64,000 nt of DNA from an uncultured Pseudoxanthomonas sp. (GCF_946886695.1 NZ_CAMPJD010000006.1:34799-98798); one strand, 5' to 3'; positions 33,094 through 44,097 are shown, counted from the stretch's first letter. The notes: generated by a model from the letters alone, not told the origin. A program made the numbers and translations.

Positions 33094-33213
33094 GGCCGCC
33101 TGAGTGCAGGCGGCCGACGAAAAACCTGGGCACGCAACGACGCATGTTCCCGTCGTTGCACCGACATCCAGCGTATCGGACAAGGGGCCCATCGGGCCCC
33201 TTGTCTGTTTCAG
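33094..33213 (+). promoter_or_regulatory. Leader hairpins between metY and rimP
   Basis: Two stable inverted repeats are seen. The first is GGCCGCCTG/CAGGCGGCC (33094-33115), followed by an A-rich stretch. The second is ACAAGGGGCCC/GGGCCCCTTGT (about 33179-33204), followed by CTGTTT. They lie between the tRNA and rimP, where processing of the tRNA and partial termination or attenuation would occur. The function is inferred from position. Confidence 0.55.
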
Positions 33214-33249
33214 CGGCACGCAACACCACGAACCATTGGCAGCGAACCC

Positions 33250-33864
33250 GTGAGCGACAAGGCCAACGACATCGCCAACCTGCTGGCTCCCACCGTCCAG
33301 GCACTGGGCGTTGAGTTGCTCGGCATCGAGTATCTGCCGGCGCCCGGCGGCGCCACGGTGCGCCTGTACATCGACGTGCAGGAAGCCGAGCGCGCCACGC
33401 GGCACGTCAACATCGAGGACTGCGAAGCAGTGAGCCGTGAAGTGTCGGCACAGCTCGATGTCGAGGACCCGATCACCGGCAATTACACGCTGGAAGTCTC
33501 CTCGCCCGGCGTGGACCGTCCGCTGTTCCAGCTGGCGCATTTCGCACGCTTCGTCGGCGAATCGGCCAAGGTGGTGCTGAAGCTCCCGCAGGAGCGCCGC
33601 CGCCGGCTGCAGGGCACGATCAGCCGCATCGAAGGCGAGGACATCGTGTTTGCGCTGGACGACGCCGAAATGACGGTGGCGTTCGATAATATCGACAAGG
33701 CGCGCCTGGTCCCTGACTGGGCCGCGCTGGGCCTGGCGCCCGAGAAACCCGGTGGCGGCCGCAAGGCCGGTACCAAGAAGGCGGGCGACGCCAAGCGCGC
33801 ACCGGCCAAGAAAGCAAAGAAAAAACCCAACCAACCGGCGGCCCGCAAGCCGCGCGCGGAGTGA
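33250..33864 (+). CDS. rimP: Ribosome maturation factor RimP
   Basis: RimP assists 30S subunit maturation. The 204-residue protein has the usual two domains: an N-terminal alpha/beta domain ([43 protein letters not shown]) and [15 protein letters not shown] leading into an SH3-like domain. An extra C-terminal tail of about 35 residues rich in Lys, Ala and Pro makes it longer than the E. coli protein (about 150). The GTG at 33250 gives [14 protein letters not shown]. It is followed 3 bp later by nusA. Confidence 0.94.
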   Translation: MSDKANDIANLLAPTVQALGVELLGIEYLPAPGGATVRLYIDVQEAERATRHVNIEDCEAVSREVSAQLDVEDPITGNYTLEVSSPGVDRPLFQLAHFARFVGESAKVVLKLPQERRRRLQGTISRIEGEDIVFALDDAEMTVAFDNIDKARLVPDWAALGLAPEKPGGGRKAGTKKAGDAKRAPAKKAKKKPNQPAARKPRAE

Positions 33865-33867
33865 TCA

Positions 33868-35379
33868 ATGAGTAAGGAATTGTTGCTGGTCGTGGATGCT
33901 GTGGCCAACGAAAAGGGCGTGCCGCGCGAAGTCATCTTCGATGCCATCGAGGCCGCCCTGGCGTCCGCGGCCAAGAAGCGCTACATGGACCAGGACGTGC
34001 AGGTGCGCGTCACCATCGACCACAAGGACGGCAGCTACGAGACATTCCGCCGCTGGGAAGTGGTGGCCGATGACGTGGTGATGGAATCGCCGGATCGCCA
34101 GATCCGCCTGATGGACGCCGAGGACGAAGCCGAAGGCGCCGAAGTGGGCGACTGGATCGAAGAGAAGATCGAGAACCCGGATTTCGGCCGCATCGCCGCA
34201 CAGGCGGCCAAGCAGGTCATCGTGCAGCGTGTCCGCGAAGCCGAACGCGCGCAGGTGGTCGATGCCTGGAAGGACCGCGTGGGCGAACTGGTCACCGGCG
34301 TGGTCAAGCGCGCCGAGCGCGGCAACATCTACGTCGACCTGGGCGGCAACGCAGAGGCCTTCATCCCGAAGGACAAGGGCATCCCGCGCGACGTGCTGCG
34401 CGCCGGCGACCGTGTGCGTGGCTACCTGTTCGACGTGCGTTACGAACCGCGCGGCCCGCAGCTGTTCATCAGCCGCGCCGCTCCGGAGTTCATGATCGAG
34501 CTGTTCAAGCTGGAAGTGCCGGAAGTGGGCCAGGGCCTGGTCGAGATCAAGGCCTGTGCACGCGATCCGGGCGACCGCGCCAAGATCGCGGTGCTCGCGC
34601 ACGACACCCGCACCGATCCCATCGGCGCCTGCATCGGCATGCGCGGTTCGCGCGTTCAGGCCGTGAGCAATGAACTGAACGGCGAGCGCGTCGACATCGT
34701 GCTGTGGAACGACAACCCGGCCACCTTCGTCATCAACGCGATGGCGCCGGCGGAAGTGCAGTCGATCATCGTCGATGAAGAGAAGCACTCGATGGACCTG
34801 GCCGTGGCGGAAGACCGCCTGGCACAGGCGATCGGCAAGGGTGGCCAGAACGTGCGCCTGGCCAGCCGCCTGACCGGCTGGCAGCTCAACGTCATGACCG
34901 CCGACCAGGTGCAGGCCAAGAGCGAGGCCGAACAGGCCGTCGCCCGCCAGCTGTTCATGGACAAGCTGGAAGTGGACGAGGAAATCGCCGCCATCCTGGT
35001 CGCTGAGGGCTTCAGCACGGTCGAGGAAATCGCCTACGTGCCGGTCGGCGAACTGCTGGCCGTCGAGGGTTTCGACGAGGACATCGTCGAGGAACTGCGC
35101 TCGCGCGCCCGCGACGCACTGCTGAACGAAGCGCTGGCCGAGGAAGAAGGCCTGGAGGACGACCATCCGGCCGAGGACCTGCTGGCGCTGGAAGGCATGG
35201 ACGAAGAGACGGCGTTCGCGCTGGCCTCGCACGGCGTCCGCACCAGCGAGGACCTGTCCGACCTGGCCGCCGACGAAGTGGTCGAGTTCGGCATCGAGGG
35301 ACTGGACGAGGGCCGCGCCGCGGCGCTGATCCTGGCCGCCCGCGCCGAGGAAATCGCCCGTCTGGAGCGCGGCGAATGA
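33868..35379 (+). CDS. nusA: Transcription termination/antitermination factor NusA
   Basis: The 503-residue protein shows the N-terminal RNAP-binding domain, an S1 domain (VTGVVKRAERGNIYVDLGGNAEAFI), two KH domains (CIGMRGSRVQAVSNELNGERVDI; AIGKGGQNVRLASRLTG) and two C-terminal acidic repeats (about residues 370-500). NusA modulates pausing, termination and antitermination. It lies in the conserved rimP-nusA-infB order. Confidence 0.97.
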   Translation: MSKELLLVVDAVANEKGVPREVIFDAIEAALASAAKKRYMDQDVQVRVTIDHKDGSYETFRRWEVVADDVVMESPDRQIRLMDAEDEAEGAEVGDWIEEKIENPDFGRIAAQAAKQVIVQRVREAERAQVVDAWKDRVGELVTGVVKRAERGNIYVDLGGNAEAFIPKDKGIPRDVLRAGDRVRGYLFDVRYEPRGPQLFISRAAPEFMIELFKLEVPEVGQGLVEIKACARDPGDRAKIAVLAHDTRTDPIGACIGMRGSRVQAVSNELNGERVDIVLWNDNPATFVINAMAPAEVQSIIVDEEKHSMDLAVAEDRLAQAIGKGGQNVRLASRLTGWQLNVMTADQVQAKSEAEQAVARQLFMDKLEVDEEIAAILVAEGFSTVEEIAYVPVGELLAVEGFDEDIVEELRSRARDALLNEALAEEEGLEDDHPAEDLLALEGMDEETAFALASHGVRTSEDLSDLAADEVVEFGIEGLDEGRAAALILAARAEEIARLERGE

Positions 35380-35521
35380 GCGCCCCCCGGGCTTGCCTGG
35401 GACGCGGCGCATGAGCCACCCATGAACACCGCCCTGGCACCCGCAGGGCTTAGAATTCCCCCTCTTGAACAGGGTTGCCCCACCACCACCGGGGGGGCGC
35501 AACACCCAACCTAGGATCCGA

Positions 35522-38170
35522 ATGTCGCAGCAAACCACCATCCGCAAGCTCGCTGAACTGGTCAATACGCCGGTCGAGAAACTCCTGGAGCAACTGGCCG
35601 AGGCCGGGATGAGCTTCAGCGGTCCCGACCAGGTCGTGACCAGCATGGAAAAAGTGAAGCTGCTCGGCTTCCTCAAGCGCTCCCACGGCAAGAGCGATGC
35701 CGCAGCGGATGATGCGGGGTCCAAGAAGATCACGCTGAACCGCCGCAAGGTGCAGGAAGTGACCGTCGCGGCCGGCCGCAGCAAGACCACGGTGAACGTG
35801 GAAGTGCGCCAGAAGCGCACCTACGTGAAGCCGACCGACGCCGAATCCGTCAGCACCAACTGGCAGAACGAACCGGATCCGGAACGCGCCGAGATCCTGC
35901 GCAAGCTGGAAGAATCCCGCCAGCGCAACCTCGACGAACAGCAGCGGCTGGCCCAGGAAGACGCCAAGCGCGCCGAAGAGCTCGAGCGTCGCCGGCAGGA
36001 AGAAGCCGCCGCCCGCGCCGAAGCGGAGGCCGCGCGTGCGCAGGCCGATGCCGAGGCAGCGGCACTGGCCGCCGGTGCCGTCGCCGTGGACGGTGACGAA
36101 CCCGCGCGCCCGGCGAAGCCGGCGACCCCGGGCCACCACGTGCCCAAGATGGTCGTGCGCAAGGATCCGCCGCGCACCGACGACCGCAACAATGCCGCGG
36201 CCGCCAAGCACAAGACCCGTGGCTCGCATGCGATGGTGGCCGGCGTCGAAGACGACGACAACACCAGCCGCTTCGCGGGCCAGTTGCACCTGTCCGCCGC
36301 CGATCGTGCCCGTCGCGGCGCTTCGCGTGGCAAGCCCAAGGCGCCGCGCCGCCATGAGCAGAGCCGCGGTGGGGGCGGTGCGCACGGTTTCGAGCGCCCG
36401 ACCGCGCCGATCGTGCGCGAAGTGGCCATCGGCGAGACCATCACCGTGGCAGACCTGGCGCAGAAGCTCGCGCTGAAGGGCGGCGACGTGGTGAAAGCGC
36501 TGTTCAAGATGGGCGTGATGGCCACCATCACCCAGTCCATCGACCATGACACCGCTGCGCTGATCACCGAGGAGCTGGGCCACAAGGCCGTCCGTGCCGA
36601 CGCCAACGACGTCGAGAACGAACTGCTGGCGCATTCGGAAGAGCAGCAGGGCGAGAAGGTCGCGCGTCCGCCGGTGGTCACCATCATGGGCCACGTCGAC
36701 CACGGCAAGACCTCGCTGCTGGACTACATCCGCCGCACCAAGATCGCCAGCGGCGAAGCCGGCGGCATCACCCAGCACATCGGCGCCTACCACGTCGAGA
36801 CGCCGAAGGGCGTCATCAGCTTCCTCGACACCCCGGGCCACGCCGCGTTCACCGCGATGCGCGCCCGTGGCGCCAAGCTGACCGACATCGTGGTGCTGGT
36901 GGTCGCGGCGGACGACGGCGTGATGCCGCAGACCCGCGAAGCCATCCAGCATGCCAAGGCGGCCAAGGTGCCGCTGATCGTGGCGGTGAACAAGATCGAC
37001 AAGTCCGACGCCGACCCGCTGCGCGTGAAGAACGAGCTGCTGGCCGAGGAAGTGGTCGCCGAAGACTTCGGTGGCGACACCCAGATGGTCGAGATCTCGG
37101 CCAAGACGGGCCAGGGCGTGGACAACCTGCTGGACGCCATCTCCATCCAGGCCGAACTGCTGGAACTGAAGTCGGTCGAAGACGGCCGCGCCAGCGGCGT
37201 GGTCATCGAATCCTCGCTGGACAAGGGCCGTGGCCCGGTTGCGACGGTGCTGGTGCAGCAGGGCACCCTGAAGAAGGGCGACTACCTGGTCTGCGGCGTC
37301 CAGTACGGCCGCGTGCGTGCGCTGTTCGACGAGACCGGCGCACAGCCGCCGTCGGCGGGCCCGTCCATCCCCGTGCAGGTGCTGGGTCTGTCCGGCGTGC
37401 CCGAGGCTGGCGATGATTTCGTCGTGGTCGAGGACGAGCGCCTGGCCAAGGACGTGGCGCAGCAGCGCGACACCAAGCGCCGCGAATCGCGCCTGGTGCA
37501 GTCCGCCGGCAGCCGCATGGAAGACATCATGGCGCAGCTGGGTAAGGGCGAAGGCCAGCTCAGCCTCAACCTGATCATCAAGGCCGACGTGCAGGGTTCG
37601 GTGGAGGCGCTGCGTCATTCGCTGACCGCGCTGTCCAACGAATCGATCCGCATCAACATCATCCACTCCGGCGTGGGCGGCATCACCGAGTCCGACGCCA
37701 ACTCCGCAGTCACCTCCAAGGCCACCGTCATCGGCTTCAACGTGCGTGCCGACGCCTCCGCGCGTCGCATCATCGAAGCCGCCGGCGTGGACCTGCGCTA
37801 CTTCTCGATCATCTATGACGTGATCGACCAGGTGAAGCAGGTGGCCTCCGGTCTGTTGGGCGTGGAGATCCGCGAAGAGATCATCGGCATCGCCGAAGTG
37901 CGCGACGTCTTCCGCAGCTCCAAGTTCGGTGCGGTCGCGGGCTGCATGGTGGTCGAGGGCACGGTCAAGCGGAACAAGCCCATCCGCGTGCTGCGCGCCA
38001 GCACGGTGGTGTTCGAGGGCGAACTGGAATCGCTGCGCCGCTTCAAGGAGAACGTCGACGAGGTGCGCAATGGCACCGAGTGCGGCATCGGCGTGAAGGC
38101 CTACAACGACGTGCAGCCGGGCGACCAGATCGAGTGCTTCGAGCGCATCGAAGTGCAGCGAACCCTGTAA
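35522..38170 (+). CDS. infB: Translation initiation factor IF-2
   Basis: The 882-residue IF-2 has an N-terminal IF2_N domain ([20 protein letters not shown]), a long charged Ala/Arg/Glu-rich region, and a second IF2_N-like segment ([25 protein letters not shown]). The GTPase domain follows with [12 protein letters not shown] (from about residue 388), DTPGH and NKIDK. The C-terminal domains bind fMet-tRNA. The ATG at 35522 was chosen; a 142-bp spacer from nusA contains a GTTGCCCC...GGGGCGCAAC inverted repeat at about 35474-35503. It is co-located with the initiator tRNA that its product recognises. Confidence 0.97.
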   Translation: MSQQTTIRKLAELVNTPVEKLLEQLAEAGMSFSGPDQVVTSMEKVKLLGFLKRSHGKSDAAADDAGSKKITLNRRKVQEVTVAAGRSKTTVNVEVRQKRTYVKPTDAESVSTNWQNEPDPERAEILRKLEESRQRNLDEQQRLAQEDAKRAEELERRRQEEAAARAEAEAARAQADAEAAALAAGAVAVDGDEPARPAKPATPGHHVPKMVVRKDPPRTDDRNNAAAAKHKTRGSHAMVAGVEDDDNTSRFAGQLHLSAADRARRGASRGKPKAPRRHEQSRGGGGAHGFERPTAPIVREVAIGETITVADLAQKLALKGGDVVKALFKMGVMATITQSIDHDTAALITEELGHKAVRADANDVENELLAHSEEQQGEKVARPPVVTIMGHVDHGKTSLLDYIRRTKIASGEAGGITQHIGAYHVETPKGVISFLDTPGHAAFTAMRARGAKLTDIVVLVVAADDGVMPQTREAIQHAKAAKVPLIVAVNKIDKSDADPLRVKNELLAEEVVAEDFGGDTQMVEISAKTGQGVDNLLDAISIQAELLELKSVEDGRASGVVIESSLDKGRGPVATVLVQQGTLKKGDYLVCGVQYGRVRALFDETGAQPPSAGPSIPVQVLGLSGVPEAGDDFVVVEDERLAKDVAQQRDTKRRESRLVQSAGSRMEDIMAQLGKGEGQLSLNLIIKADVQGSVEALRHSLTALSNESIRINIIHSGVGGITESDANSAVTSKATVIGFNVRADASARRIIEAAGVDLRYFSIIYDVIDQVKQVASGLLGVEIREEIIGIAEVRDVFRSSKFGAVAGCMVVEGTVKRNKPIRVLRASTVVFEGELESLRRFKENVDEVRNGTECGIGVKAYNDVQPGDQIECFERIEVQRTL

Positions 38171-38177
38171 GGGTTCG

Positions 38178-38287
38178 CGTGATTCGGGAGCGGTGATTCG
38201 TGATTCGCAACAGCGGATCACGAGCACCCCAGTCCCGGCCTTGTTTTTTTACGCATCACGAATCACCAATAGCGAATCACTAATCAC
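38178..38287. repeat. GTGATTC/GAATCAC inverted repeat cluster between infB and rbfA
   Basis: Three GTGATTC copies (38180-38206) face GAATCAC/TAATCAC copies (38257-38287) around a T7 tract. The longest pairing is GGTGATTCGTGATT with its near-complement. This resembles dispersed repeats of xanthomonads. The run of Ts makes a processing or attenuation role possible, but none is shown. Confidence 0.6.
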
Positions 38288-38650
38288 GTGCCCACCAAGT
38301 CGTTCCACCGCACCGACCGCGTTTCCGCCCAGCTCCGTCGCGAGCTGGGCACGCTGGTGCACGAGGCCGTGCGCGAGCACGGCCTGCCGTCGGTCAGCGT
38401 GTCCGATGTGGAAGTCACCCGTGACATGGCGCATGCCAAAGTGTTCGTCACCGCCCTGATGCCTGAGCGTTCCGTGGAAGCCGTGAAGGGCCTGAAGGAA
38501 CTGGCCTGGGGCTTGCGCATGGAACTGGCGCGTCGGGTCAAGATGCGCCACGTCCCCGAGTTGCATTTCCACTACGACGATTCCGTCGACCGCGGCGAGC
38601 GCATCGAGAACCTGCTGCGCGACCTGCCGCCCCCGCCGGACGACGAGTGA
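38288..38650 (+). CDS. rbfA: 30S ribosome-binding factor A
   Basis: RbfA is a small KH-fold factor needed for 16S rRNA 5'-end maturation, especially in the cold. The 120-residue product begins at a GTG with PTKSFHRTDRVSAQLRRELGTLV. It shows the conserved VSVSDVEVTRDMAHAKVFVT and PELHFHYDDSVDRGERIENLL segments. Position between infB and truB is conserved. Confidence 0.95.
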   Translation: MPTKSFHRTDRVSAQLRRELGTLVHEAVREHGLPSVSVSDVEVTRDMAHAKVFVTALMPERSVEAVKGLKELAWGLRMELARRVKMRHVPELHFHYDDSVDRGERIENLLRDLPPPPDDE

Positions 38651-38662
38651 CCCCGCGTTTCC

Positions 38663-38752
38663 TGTAGGCGCTGCGACAGCCGCGACACAGGGCTCCCCGG
38701 ACGTCATCCGAATGCGGCAAGGCCACGGTCGCAGCTTACGCAGCTCCTACAG
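38663..38752. repeat. GTAG-headed REP-like pair between rbfA and truB
   Basis: CTGTAGGCGCTGCGAC at the left end and GTCGCAG...GCAGCTCCTACAG at the right end form an imperfect inverted pair. The GTAGGAGC head matches other pairs in this window and resembles the GTAG REP families known in Stenotrophomonas and relatives. Confidence 0.6.
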
Positions 38753-38770
38753 AAGGTCATCCCGCTTCCG

Positions 38771-39724
38771 ATGTCGCTGCCGAAGCTCAAATTCCGTCCG
38801 CTGGATGGCCTGCTGCTGCTCGACAAGCCGCAGGGCATGAGTTCGAACGCGGCGTTGCAGGTCGCGCGGCGACTGTTCCGGGCCGAGAAGGGAGGACATA
38901 CCGGCAGTCTCGATCCCCTGGCCACCGGCTTGCTGCCGCTGTGCTTCGGCGAAGCGACCAAGATCGCCGGCCTGCTGCTGGGGTCCCGCAAGGCCTACGA
39001 CACGGTTGCCGTGCTCGGCGCCACCACCGATACCGACGATGCCGATGGTGCCACGCTGCGCGAGCGGCCGGTCCCTGTGCTGGACGTCGCTGCGGTCGAG
39101 GCGGCGCTGGCGCCCCTGCAAGGCCGCATCCGCCAGCGGGCCCCCATCTACTCGGCGCTGAAGCAGGGCGGGGAACCGCTCTACACCAAGGCCCGCCGCG
39201 GGGATGTCATCGAAGCCCCCGAACGCGAGGTCGAGGTGCATGGCATCGAGGTCGTGGACATGTCCGCTGGCCGGCTGTCGCTGCGGGTGGAGTGCGGTTC
39301 CGGCACCTACGTGCGCAGCCTGGTGCGCGACCTCGGTGAAGCCCTCGGCTGCGGCGCCCATGTCGGCGCCTTGCGCCGGCGGTGGGTCGACCCGTTCAGG
39401 GAGCCGCGGATGTACACCCTCGAGGCCTTGCAGGCGATGGCTGAACAAGGGGGCGAAGTGGCTCTCGAGGCCTGCCTGCTCCCCATCGATGCCGGCCTGG
39501 CCGGCTTCCCTCGCGTCGACGTCGATGCCGCCGGTGTACGGCGGCTGGCGCAGGGCCAGCGGCTGCCGGGGCATCCCGCCAGCGATGGCCCGGTGGCCGT
39601 GTACGGGCCGGAGGGACGGGTGATCGGGTTGGGGACGGTGTCCGCCGACGGCACCCTCTCGCCGCAACGATTGTTCGCCTGGGCGGTCGCCGGCACCGCC
39701 ACCAAGGGCGGCAAGAGTCAATAA
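38771..39724 (+). CDS. truB: tRNA pseudouridine(55) synthase
   Basis: TruB makes pseudouridine 55 in the T-loop of tRNAs. The 317-residue protein has [20 protein letters not shown], the catalytic Asp48 in [42 protein letters not shown] and [23 protein letters not shown]-terminal PUA-like region follows. The ATG at 38771 gives the usual Asp numbering of the family. Confidence 0.96.
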   Translation: MSLPKLKFRPLDGLLLLDKPQGMSSNAALQVARRLFRAEKGGHTGSLDPLATGLLPLCFGEATKIAGLLLGSRKAYDTVAVLGATTDTDDADGATLRERPVPVLDVAAVEAALAPLQGRIRQRAPIYSALKQGGEPLYTKARRGDVIEAPEREVEVHGIEVVDMSAGRLSLRVECGSGTYVRSLVRDLGEALGCGAHVGALRRRWVDPFREPRMYTLEALQAMAEQGGEVALEACLLPIDAGLAGFPRVDVDAAGVRRLAQGQRLPGHPASDGPVAVYGPEGRVIGLGTVSADGTLSPQRLFAWAVAGTATKGGKSQ

Positions 39725-39876
39725 AACCTTGTTTCACAAGGCCCCCGCGGCTACACTACGCCGCCGGTTTCGCACCGGCGTTTCCTTATTTCCCCAGCTT
39801 CATCAACGGCGAGCCAGGCGGTGCGCGCGGAGGACAGCCCGCGTTCCTGCAGGCCACGCATCAACGAGAGAACAGC

Positions 39877-40137
39877 ATGTCCATCGATACCCAGAAAGTG
39901 ATTGCCGACAACGCGCGCGGCGCCAACGACACCGGTTCCCCGGAAGTCCAGGTGGCTCTGATCACCGCCCGCATCGAGCACCTGAGCGGCCACTTCAAGA
40001 CCCACAAGAAGGACCACCACAGCCGCCGTGGTCTGCTGCAGCTGGTCAACCGCCGCCGCAGCCTGCTTGACTACCTCAAGAAGAAAGACAACGAGCGCTA
40101 CAAGACCCTGATCGAAAAGCTCGGTCTGCGTCGCTGA
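39877..40137 (+). CDS. rpsO: 30S ribosomal protein S15
   Basis: The 86-residue protein is full length and highly conserved: [37 protein letters not shown] and the C-terminal [13 protein letters not shown] (in parts). S15 binds 16S rRNA and nucleates the platform of the 30S subunit. The 152-bp upstream region holds a CCGCCGG...CCGGCG inverted repeat and may contain its promoter or an autoregulatory element. Confidence 0.98.
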   Translation: MSIDTQKVIADNARGANDTGSPEVQVALITARIEHLSGHFKTHKKDHHSRRGLLQLVNRRRSLLDYLKKKDNERYKTLIEKLGLRR

Positions 40138-40147
40138 TATACCCCCC

Positions 40148-40180
40148 ACCGCGGCGCAGAGATGCGCCGCGGTTTGCATT
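40148..40180 (+). terminator. rpsO-pnp intercistronic hairpin
   Basis: The stem CCGCGGCGCA/TGCGCCGCGG with a 4-nt GAGA loop is followed by TTTGCATTT. It sits 11 bp after rpsO. In E. coli the equivalent interval carries a terminator and an RNase III-processed stem for pnp autocontrol; whether that is conserved here is inferred. Confidence 0.7.
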
Positions 40181-40320
40181 TCAGGGAACGGAATGCGCTG
40201 CATCCGCTGGCCGCACCGGGCCCGCCCCGCACAGCACCACCGGCCGGACGCATCCGGCCAGCCGCACGCGACAAGGGTCGCGTGAGGTCCAACCCGCACA
40301 AGGCACCTCAAGGAACCAAC

Positions 40321-42429
40321 GTGGCAAAAATCACCAAAACCTTCCAGTACGGCAAGCACCAGGTCACCCTGGAAACCGGCGAAATCGCCCGCCAGGCCGG
40401 CGGCGCCGTCGTCGTCAAGTTCGATGACACCGTGCTGCTGGTTACCGCCGTGGCGGCGAAGTCGGCCCGCGAAGGCCAGGACTTCTTCCCCCTGACGGTC
40501 GACTACCAGGAGAAGTTCTACGCCGGCGGCCGCATCCCCGGTGGCTTCTTCAAGCGCGAAGGTCGCGCGACCGAGAAGGAGACGCTGATCTCCCGCCTGA
40601 TCGATCGCCCGCTGCGCCCGCTGTTCCCGGAAGAATTCCGCAATGAAGTGCAGGTCATCGCCACGGTGATGTCGCTGAACCCGGAAATCGACGGCGACAT
40701 CCCGGCGCTGATCGGTGCTTCCGCCGCCGTCGCCCTGACCGGCGCGCCGTTCAACGGCCCGATCGGTGCCGCCAAGGTCGGCTACGTCAACGGCGAATAC
40801 GTGTTGAACCCGACCGTCAGCGAACTGAAGGACTCCAAGCTGGAGCTCGTCGTCGCCGGTACGTCCAACGCGGTGCTGATGGTGGAATCCGAAGCCGCCG
40901 AGCTGTCCGAAGACGTGATGCTGGGTGCCGTGATGTTCGGCCACCGCGAAATGCAGAAGGTCATCAACATCATCAACGAGCTGGTCACCGAAGCCGGTAC
41001 CAAGAACTGGGACTGGGCTGCGCCGGCCAAGAACGAGGCGATGATCTCCGCGCTGAAGGAAGCCGTGGGCACCCAGCTCGAGTCCGCCTTCCAGGTGCGC
41101 GACAAGCTGCAGCGCCGCGACGCCATCGCCGCCATCAAGAAGGACGTGATGCAGCAGCTGGCGGGCCGTGCCGAAGCCGATGGCTGGAGCGCCGGCGCGC
41201 TGTCGAAGGAATTCGGCGAGCTGGAGTACCAGACCATGCGCGGCTCCGTGCTGGCCACCAAGGTCCGCATCGACGGCCGTGCGCTGGACACCGTCCGCCC
41301 GATCTCCTCCAAGGTCAGCGTGCTGCCGCGCGTGCACGGCTCCTCGCTGTTCACCCGTGGTGAGACGCAGGCGATCGTCGCCGTCACCCTGGGTACCGCC
41401 CGTGATGGCCAGGTGATCGACGCCGTCGGCGGCGAGTGGAAGGACCACTTCCTGTTCCATTACAACTTCCCCCCGTTCTCGGTGGGCGAAGCCGGTCGAA
41501 TGATGGGCCCGAAGCGTCGCGAAATAGGCCACGGTCGCCTCGCCAAGCGCGGCGTGCTCGCCGTGATGCCGACGATGGAAGCCTTCCCGTACACCATCCG
41601 CGTGGTCTCGGAAATCACCGAGTCGAACGGCTCCTCCTCGATGGCCTCGGTCTGCGGCAGCTCGCTGGCGCTGATGGATGCTGGCGTGCCGATCAAGGCG
41701 CCGGTGGCCGGCATCGCGATGGGCCTGGTGAAGGAAGGCAACGACTTCGTCGTGCTGAGCGACATCCTGGGTGACGAAGACCACCTGGGCGACATGGACT
41801 TCAAGGTCGCCGGTACCGCCAACGGCGTGTCCGCGCTGCAGATGGACATCAAGATCGAAGGCATCACCGAAGAGATCATGAAGCAGGCGCTGACGCAGGC
41901 GAAGGCCGGTCGACTGCACATCCTGGGCGAAATGGCCCATGCGATGACGTCGCCGCGCCAGGAGCTGAGCGAGTTCGCGCCGCGCCTGATCACCATCAAG
42001 ATCCACCCCGACAAGATCCGCGAAGTGATCGGCAAGGGCGGTTCGGTGATCCAGGCCATCACCAAGGAAACCGGCACGCAGATCGACATCCAGGACGACG
42101 GCACCATCACCATCGCCTCGGTCAACGGCGCCGCCGGCCAGGCCGCCAAGGCCCGCATCGAGCAGATTACGTCCGACGTCGAGCCGGGCCGCATCTACGA
42201 AGGCAAGGTCGCCAAGATCATGGACTTCGGTGCGTTCGTCACCATCCTGCCGGGCAAGGACGGCTTGGTGCACGTGTCGCAGATCTCCAACGATCGCGTC
42301 GAGAAGGTCAGCGACGCGCTGAAGGAAGGCGACGTGGTCAAGGTCAAGGTGCTGGAAGTCGACAAGCAGGGCCGCATCCGCCTGTCGATCAAGGCCGTGG
42401 AAGAAGGCGAGGGCGTGTCGGCCGAGTAA
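40321..42429 (+). CDS. pnp: Polyribonucleotide nucleotidyltransferase (PNPase)
   Basis: PNPase is a 3'-5' phosphorolytic exoribonuclease of the degradosome. The 702 residues contain two RNase PH domains (the second with [33 protein letters not shown] and [11 protein letters not shown], in parts), a KH domain ([20 protein letters not shown]) and a C-terminal S1 domain ([31 protein letters not shown], in parts). The GTG at 40321 yields [11 protein letters not shown]. It is the last gene of the translation/RNA cluster. Confidence 0.97.
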   Translation: MAKITKTFQYGKHQVTLETGEIARQAGGAVVVKFDDTVLLVTAVAAKSAREGQDFFPLTVDYQEKFYAGGRIPGGFFKREGRATEKETLISRLIDRPLRPLFPEEFRNEVQVIATVMSLNPEIDGDIPALIGASAAVALTGAPFNGPIGAAKVGYVNGEYVLNPTVSELKDSKLELVVAGTSNAVLMVESEAAELSEDVMLGAVMFGHREMQKVINIINELVTEAGTKNWDWAAPAKNEAMISALKEAVGTQLESAFQVRDKLQRRDAIAAIKKDVMQQLAGRAEADGWSAGALSKEFGELEYQTMRGSVLATKVRIDGRALDTVRPISSKVSVLPRVHGSSLFTRGETQAIVAVTLGTARDGQVIDAVGGEWKDHFLFHYNFPPFSVGEAGRMMGPKRREIGHGRLAKRGVLAVMPTMEAFPYTIRVVSEITESNGSSSMASVCGSSLALMDAGVPIKAPVAGIAMGLVKEGNDFVVLSDILGDEDHLGDMDFKVAGTANGVSALQMDIKIEGITEEIMKQALTQAKAGRLHILGEMAHAMTSPRQELSEFAPRLITIKIHPDKIREVIGKGGSVIQAITKETGTQIDIQDDGTITIASVNGAAGQAAKARIEQITSDVEPGRIYEGKVAKIMDFGAFVTILPGKDGLVHVSQISNDRVEKVSDALKEGDVVKVKVLEVDKQGRIRLSIKAVEEGEGVSAE

Positions 42430-42456
42430 GCCGCACGACATCGCGACGCGATACGG

Positions 42457-42485
42457 AAAAGCGGGCTTCGGCCCGCTTTTTCTTT
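42457..42485 (+). terminator. Rho-independent terminator after pnp
   Basis: AAAAGCGGGC-TTCG-GCCCGCTTTTTC is a 10-bp stem with a stable TTCG tetraloop and a following T run. It lies 28 bp after the pnp stop. Confidence 0.92.
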
Positions 42486-42486
42486 G

Positions 42487-42832
42487 GGTGATGCCGAACA
42501 CCTCCAATGAGCGATGTTGCTGGCTCTTTCCCCTCTCCCCGCGTGCGGGGAGAGAGTGCCAAAAGCCTGCCCCGTACCTGATACGGGGGCGGGTAAGGGG
42601 CAATGCCGGAGCCGCGATGTTTCATCGTGCGTGATGCATCGAGTGCTGCTCTCCCGTCGGTCGGTTCGTCTGCTGTGCCATTGAGTGCCTTGGCGCCGTC
42701 GCCCCTCATCCGGCCTTCGGCCACCTCCTCCCCGCAGGCGGAGAGAAGGATTCACGCCATCGACGATCACGCAGGACACAGCGTCTTCGTGCGTGCGAAG
42801 AATGCCGCCGTGCCGTCGTCGATAATGGCGTC
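42487..42832. repeat. Repeat-rich non-coding interval
   Basis: No credible gene is seen in this 346-bp interval. It contains palindromic CCCCTCTCCCCGCGTGCGGGGAGAG (42532-42556, given in part), a TGCCCCGTACC...ACGGGGGCGGG inverted pair, and CCCCTCATCCGGCCTTCGGCC with CTCCCCGCAGGCGGAGAG (42700-42747, in part). These look like dispersed xanthomonad intergenic repeats. Any promoter for the MFS gene is in the last 80 bp, with no clear -35/-10. Confidence 0.6.
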
Positions 42833-44095
42833 ATGAATTCGACGAATACACGCGCAGCCGCACCAGTCTCCCTCTGGTCCGGCCGTGGCCTGGTGCTGCT
42901 CGGCATTGTGCTGTCCGCGTTCAACCTGCGCACGGCGGTGACCTCGCTCACGCCGCTGCTCGATACGCTGGGCGATACGTTCGGTTTCGGCGCGACCATG
43001 ACGGGCGTGTTCGGCATGCTGCCGACGGCGGCGTTTGCGGTGTTCGGCGTGGCCACGCCGGCGCTGGCGCACCGCATCGGCCTGGAGCGGACGGCGTTGC
43101 TCGCCATGCTGCTCGCCATGCTGGGCCTGCTGCTGCGCAGCGCGGCGGGCAGCACGACGGCGTTGATGGCCGCCTCGCTCACCGCACTGGCCGGCATGGG
43201 CATCGGCAACATCGTGCTGCCGCCGCTGGTGAAGCGCTACTTCGCCGATCGCGTGGGCACGGTCAGTACGCTGTACATCACCGTGCTGCAGGCAGGCACC
43301 ATCCTGCCCGCGCTGGTCGCGGTGCCGGTAATGGAAGCCGCCGGCTGGCGCATCTCGCTGGGCCTGTGGGCCGTGTTTGCGGCCGCATCGGCGGTACCGT
43401 GGTGCCTGGTGCTGTGGCAGGAACGCAGCAAGACCTCGCCTTTGGCGTGCACGCACGATGCCGCCGTTACCGTCGACGACGAAGCGCCCGAGCTGTCCGC
43501 ACCGCGCCCACAGGGACGTGCCTGGCGTTCGCCGGTGGCCTGGGGCATGGCGCTGATGTTCGGCATGACCTCCTTGGTGACGTACTCGATGTTCACCTGG
43601 CTGCCGAAGCTGCTGGTCGAAGCCGGCGGTACGCCCGCGCTTGGCGGCACGATGGTGGCGCTGTTCTCCACGCTGGGGCTGGTGGCCTCGCTCACGATGC
43701 CGCTGATCGCGGTGCGCATGCGCAATCCCTTCATCGTGGTGGTGGTCTGCGCCGGCTTCTACGCCGTCGCGTTCGCGGGCCTGCTGCTGGCGCCGATGGC
43801 GGCACCCGCGCTGTGGGTGGCCTTGTTGGGCATGGGGCCCAGCACGTTCCCCTTGGCGCTGACCCTGATCAACCTGCGCACGCGCACGCCGGAAGGCTCC
43901 GCCGCGCTGTCCGGCTTCATGCAGGGCGTGGGCTACACGCTGTCCTGCGCAGGACCGCTGGCCTTCGGCCTGCTGCATGAGTACACGCATGGCTGGACGC
44001 TGCCGATGGCGTTCCTCGGCGTCTGCGTTTTGGTGCTGCTGGTCGGTGGCTATCTCGCATGCCAGCCGCGGTATCTGGAAGATACCTGGCACTAG
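42833..44095 (+). CDS. CynX/NimT-family MFS transporter
   Basis: The 420-residue protein has about 12 hydrophobic helices with a cytoplasmic loop near residues 205-235. The N-terminal LVLLGIVLSAFNLRTAVTSLTPLLDTL segment and GIGNIVLPPLVKRYFADRVG are characteristic of the CynX/NimT (cyanate/2-nitroimidazole) subfamily of the major facilitator superfamily. Substrate cannot be read, and neighbouring genes give no hint. The ATG at 42833 follows a weak ribosome binding region. Confidence 0.85.
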   Translation: MNSTNTRAAAPVSLWSGRGLVLLGIVLSAFNLRTAVTSLTPLLDTLGDTFGFGATMTGVFGMLPTAAFAVFGVATPALAHRIGLERTALLAMLLAMLGLLLRSAAGSTTALMAASLTALAGMGIGNIVLPPLVKRYFADRVGTVSTLYITVLQAGTILPALVAVPVMEAAGWRISLGLWAVFAAASAVPWCLVLWQERSKTSPLACTHDAAVTVDDEAPELSAPRPQGRAWRSPVAWGMALMFGMTSLVTYSMFTWLPKLLVEAGGTPALGGTMVALFSTLGLVASLTMPLIAVRMRNPFIVVVVCAGFYAVAFAGLLLAPMAAPALWVALLGMGPSTFPLALTLINLRTRTPEGSAALSGFMQGVGYTLSCAGPLAFGLLHEYTHGWTLPMAFLGVCVLVLLVGGYLACQPRYLEDTWH

Positions 44096-44097
44096 TG

